A stretch of 64,000 nt of DNA, taken from positions 1-64,000 of the forward strand of contig JAFUEX010000011.1 in NCBI GenBank assembly GCA_017470165.1, read 5' to 3'. The translations under genes were made by a program, and so were the position numbers. The notes beneath the pieces were generated by a model. The model had not been told where the DNA came from, made no database searches, and was given only the letters and a program-made list of their open reading frames with translations. The stretch comes from Alphaproteobacteria bacterium. GTDB taxonomy: Bacteria > Pseudomonadota > Alphaproteobacteria > RF32 > CAG-239. Every line of letters starts with the position of its first letter. Within the stretch, counting starts at the first letter, position 1. Positions 61,387-64,000 of this stretch are shown here, piece after piece.

Positions 61387-61917
61387 ATGACCACAATTCT
61401 CTGCATCCGTAAGGACAATGCGGTTGTTATGGCCGGCGACGGACAGGCAACCTTGGGCGAGGCTGTTATTTTTAAGTCGCATTCCTTAAAAGTGCGGCGT
61501 ATCGGCAATGGTAACATTATTGCCGGATTTGCCGGTGCGGCCGCCGATGGTATTACTTTAATCGAGCGTTTGGAAGCCAAATTGGAAAAACATTCCAACC
61601 AACTGAAACGCGCCGCAGTAGAGCTGGCCAAAGACTGGCGGATGGACAAATATCTGCGTCAGCTGCAGGCATTTATGATTGTGGCAGACAAAGATGCTTC
61701 TTTGGTGATTTCCGGCACCGGCGAGGTGATGGAGCCCGACGACGGCATAATCGGTATCGGTTCGGGCGGCAATTATGCCATGGCCGCCGCCAAAGCACTT
61801 TATGATATCAGCGGGCTCTCTTTGGAAGATATCGCCGCCAAAGCAATGAAAATCGCCGGTGATATCGATGTTTATACCAATCACAACGTAATTATTGAAA
61901 GCATTAAAAATGACTAA
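61387..61917 (+). CDS. hslV: HslV, ATP-dependent protease subunit
   Basis: HslV is the peptidase ring of the HslUV protease. The ATG at 61387 is chosen since it leaves Thr as the first mature residue (M-TTILCIRK), the catalytic N-terminal threonine; an upstream ATG at 61375 would bury it. [12 protein letters not shown] and [16 protein letters not shown] are family motifs. The 176 residues are normal. It overlaps hslU by 8 bases. Confidence 0.97.
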   Translation: MTTILCIRKDNAVVMAGDGQATLGEAVIFKSHSLKVRRIGNGNIIAGFAGAAADGITLIERLEAKLEKHSNQLKRAAVELAKDWRMDKYLRQLQAFMIVADKDASLVISGTGEVMEPDDGIIGIGSGGNYAMAAAKALYDISGLSLEDIAAKAMKIAGDIDVYTNHNVIIESIKND

Positions 61918-63217
61918 TTTTTCTCCGCGGGAAATTGTTTCCGAATTAGATAAGTACATCATCGGTCAAGACAAAGCCAAAAAAGCTGTGGCGGTAGCGC
62001 TGCGCAACCGTTGGCGCAGGATGCAATTGCCCGACAAACTCAAAGAAGAAATCGTGCCGAAAAACATTTTGATGATAGGCCCCACCGGTGTCGGCAAGAC
62101 CGAAATATCCCGCCGCTTGGCCAAACTGGCCAAAGCTCCCTTTATCAAGGTGGAGGCTACCAAATTTACCGAGATAGGCTATGTCGGCCGCGATGTCGAA
62201 AGCATCATCCGCGATTTGACCGAAATTGCCGTGCACCAAAGCCGTAAGACCATGCGCAAAAGTGTCTGCGCCAAAGCCGAAAGCGCAGCCGATAAACGCA
62301 TTATCGAGGCATTGGTCGGCGACAAATCCGGTGATGATACCAAGGCCAAGTTTTTGGAAATGTTGCGGGCTCATCAGTTAGACGAGCGCGAGGTCGAAAT
62401 CTCATTGCTGGATAATTCCCCAAATCAAATGTCATCCATCGACATCCCCGGTATGCCCGGAGCCTCTATGGGAATGATAAGTTTGGGCGATTTGCTCGGT
62501 TCCTCGCAGCAAAAATACAAAATCCGCAAACTCAAGGTCGCTGAGGCCTATAAGTTGCTGGTGGATGAAGAATGCGATAAATTGCTGGATGATGAGGCGG
62601 TAATTGATACCGCGATTAAGTCGGTGGAAAACGACGGCATAGTATTTATTGATGAGATTGACAAGATTACCGGCAAGTCGGAAGGGCATCGCGGCGATAT
62701 CTCGCGGGAAGGAGTGCAGCGTGACTTATTGCCTTTGATTGAGGGTACTACGGTCACCACCAAATACGGTTCGGTCAAAACCGATCATATTTTATTTATT
62801 TGCTCAGGTGCTTTTCATCTTTCCAAACCGTCGGATATGTTGCCCGAACTGCAAGGCCGGCTGCCTATCCGTGTTGAGCTCAACGCTCTTAATCACAACG
62901 ATTTTGTCAGAATATTGACCGAGCCTGAAGCTAACCTTATTGAGCAATATACCGCCCTGTTGGGAACGGAGAATTTTACACTGAAATTTGAGCCAGCTGC
63001 GATTGAAAAAATTGCCGATATTGCGGTGGCAATCAACGAAAATGTCGAAAATATCGGCGCGCGCCGTCTGCACACCGTGCTGGAAATTTTGTTGGAGGAT
63101 GTCAGTTTTTATGCCTCTGACAAAAGCGGTGAGAGTTTAACGGTTACGGCGGCTATGGTCGATGAAAAATTGAGTAAATTCACCGCTTCGGCCGACTTGT
63201 CGAAATTTATTCTCTAG
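61910..63217 (+). CDS. hslU: HslU, ATPase subunit of HslUV
   Basis: An AAA+ unfoldase that feeds substrates to HslV. Walker [18 protein letters not shown] (about residue 59), the pore motif GYVG in [11 protein letters not shown], Walker [10 protein letters not shown] (about 246), and sensor GARRLHT near the end are present. The 435 residues include the I domain. The ATG at 61910 overlaps the end of hslV, so the two are coupled. Confidence 0.97.
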   Translation: MTNFSPREIVSELDKYIIGQDKAKKAVAVALRNRWRRMQLPDKLKEEIVPKNILMIGPTGVGKTEISRRLAKLAKAPFIKVEATKFTEIGYVGRDVESIIRDLTEIAVHQSRKTMRKSVCAKAESAADKRIIEALVGDKSGDDTKAKFLEMLRAHQLDEREVEISLLDNSPNQMSSIDIPGMPGASMGMISLGDLLGSSQQKYKIRKLKVAEAYKLLVDEECDKLLDDEAVIDTAIKSVENDGIVFIDEIDKITGKSEGHRGDISREGVQRDLLPLIEGTTVTTKYGSVKTDHILFICSGAFHLSKPSDMLPELQGRLPIRVELNALNHNDFVRILTEPEANLIEQYTALLGTENFTLKFEPAAIEKIADIAVAINENVENIGARRLHTVLEILLEDVSFYASDKSGESLTVTAAMVDEKLSKFTASADLSKFIL

Positions 63218-63226
63218 TTTGGCGTG

Positions 63227-64000
63227 ATGATTGACGAGCTGGGGGTTTATTTTCATTGGCCTTACTGCCGAAGCAAATGCCCTTATTGTGATTTTTTCTC
63301 GCGGGTGGCCGAAAATGTCAACCAAGACGAAATCATTGCCGGCTATTTGCAGCAATTGACCCGTGCGGCGCAGACTTTGGGCAGACGGTGTATCAAGTCG
63401 GTGTTTTTCGGCGGCGGCACGCCATCGCTCATTTCTCCGGATAATATCAAACGCCTGCTGGATAAAATCAACGATTTGTGGTCAATTCAAGATGATGTGG
63501 AAATCACGCTCGAAGCCAATCCCAACAGCTATTATCCGCAGATGTTTGCCAATCTTGCGGCCGCCGGAATTAATCGTTTGTCTCTGGGGGTGCAGTCGTT
63601 GGATGATGCCGAGCTTAGGTTTTTGGGGCGCACTCATAGTGCCGCTCAGGCTTTGGCTGCAATAGCCGAGATAAAAGATTGTTTTGCCAATCATTCCATC
63701 GACCTGATTTATGCACTGCCTAAGCAAAATATCGCCACTTGGTCTGAGATGTTGGAGCAAATTATCGCCTTAGGGCTTCGCCACATCTCGCTTTATCAAC
63801 TTACAATAGAAGAGGGGACGGTCTTTGCGGCCAAAAAAATCCGCCCGTTGGCTGAAGAAAAAGCTGTTGCTTTGTATCGCCGAACCGAGCGCTTGTTGTC
63901 CGCTGCCGGCTATGCCAAATACGAGGTGTCAAATTATGCATCGGCCGGCTATGCTTGTGTGCACAATCAAATTTATTGGCAAGGCGGCGATTATTTGGGA
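63227..64000 (+). CDS. hemW: HemW-like radical SAM protein, 5' part
   Basis: The frame is open from the ATG at 63227 to the right edge (258 codons). The radical SAM cluster motif CxxxCxxC is in YCRSKCPYCDF (about residues 14-24), preceded by GVYFHWPYC. FFGGGTPSLI and LEANPN then follow, all typical of HemW (coproporphyrinogen oxidase-like, a heme chaperone). It starts 9 bases after hslU. The C-terminal part is outside the window. Confidence 0.92.
   Translation, partial: MIDELGVYFHWPYCRSKCPYCDFFSRVAENVNQDEIIAGYLQQLTRAAQTLGRRCIKSVFFGGGTPSLISPDNIKRLLDKINDLWSIQDDVEITLEANPNSYYPQMFANLAAAGINRLSLGVQSLDDAELRFLGRTHSAAQALAAIAEIKDCFANHSIDLIYALPKQNIATWSEMLEQIIALGLRHISLYQLTIEEGTVFAAKKIRPLAEEKAVALYRRTERLLSAAGYAKYEVSNYASAGYACVHNQIYWQGGDYLG

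Overview
The window looks like one chromosomal stretch of an anaerobic alphaproteobacterium, plus one integrated mobile element. The alphaproteobacterial signs are an F1 ATP synthase operon (atpHAGDC) without F0 genes directly after priA, a ChpT-type histidine phosphotransferase, TrmFO, HpnD/HpnE-like genes, and a dgt - SPOR - M50 - nagZ run. Two [FeFe]-hydrogenase-type proteins point to an anaerobic, perhaps gut-associated, lineage; that last step is inference.

Host, left part: 1-5.0 kb is a surface-glycan cluster (TagD-like end, LicD, an unknown protein, a short NDP-sugar dehydrogenase, a family 2 glycosyltransferase, a Stealth phosphotransferase). Two genes carry 9-base C or G runs that may be phase-variable. 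5.0-8.3 kb (minus strand) holds cheR, a CheY-like receiver, chpT and an exported protein. 8.4-14.6 kb holds trmFO, an hpnD/hpnE-like pair, an M16 peptidase, an AlbA_2 protein and rnhA. 14.7-23.1 kb holds small membrane proteins, HU, nagZ, an M50 protease, a SPOR protein, dgt, xthA and an S41 peptidase.

Island, about 23.26-40.10 kb: an AT-rich element of about 16.8 kb inserted at the 3' end of tRNA-Pro(UGG). I infer the attachment core as the 6-mer TGGTCG, present at 23258-23263 and 40098-40103. Removing the element puts a terminator hairpin directly behind the tRNA. It also joins the large serine recombinase gene, in frame, to a 30-codon open tail at the left end, so attP appears to lie inside the recombinase gene and integration swaps its C-terminus. 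Cargo includes a catalytic-domain-only tyrosine recombinase, a RhuM-Fic protein, a possible structured RNA, a triple zinc-ribbon protein, a WYL regulator, a DUF3768 protein and a phage-type replication protein. It also includes two paralogous DnaB-like proteins lacking Walker motifs and a compact seven-gene minus-strand operon of unknown function. Three proteins of that operon share a PH-containing module that resembles DUF4160.

Host, right part: 40.2-45.8 kb is a NUDIX gene and a hydrogenase locus (two thioredoxin-like [2Fe-2S] proteins, a sensory-type PAS hydrogenase, a SpoIIE-type phosphatase, a catalytic-type hydrogenase). 46-50 kb encodes three outer-membrane beta-barrel-like proteins and an orphan DNA methyltransferase. 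50.3-60.2 kb holds rpmG, xerC, a decayed gene, priA and atpHAGDC. 60.3-64 kb holds an acyltransferase remnant, a nitroreductase, hslV, hslU and the start of hemW.
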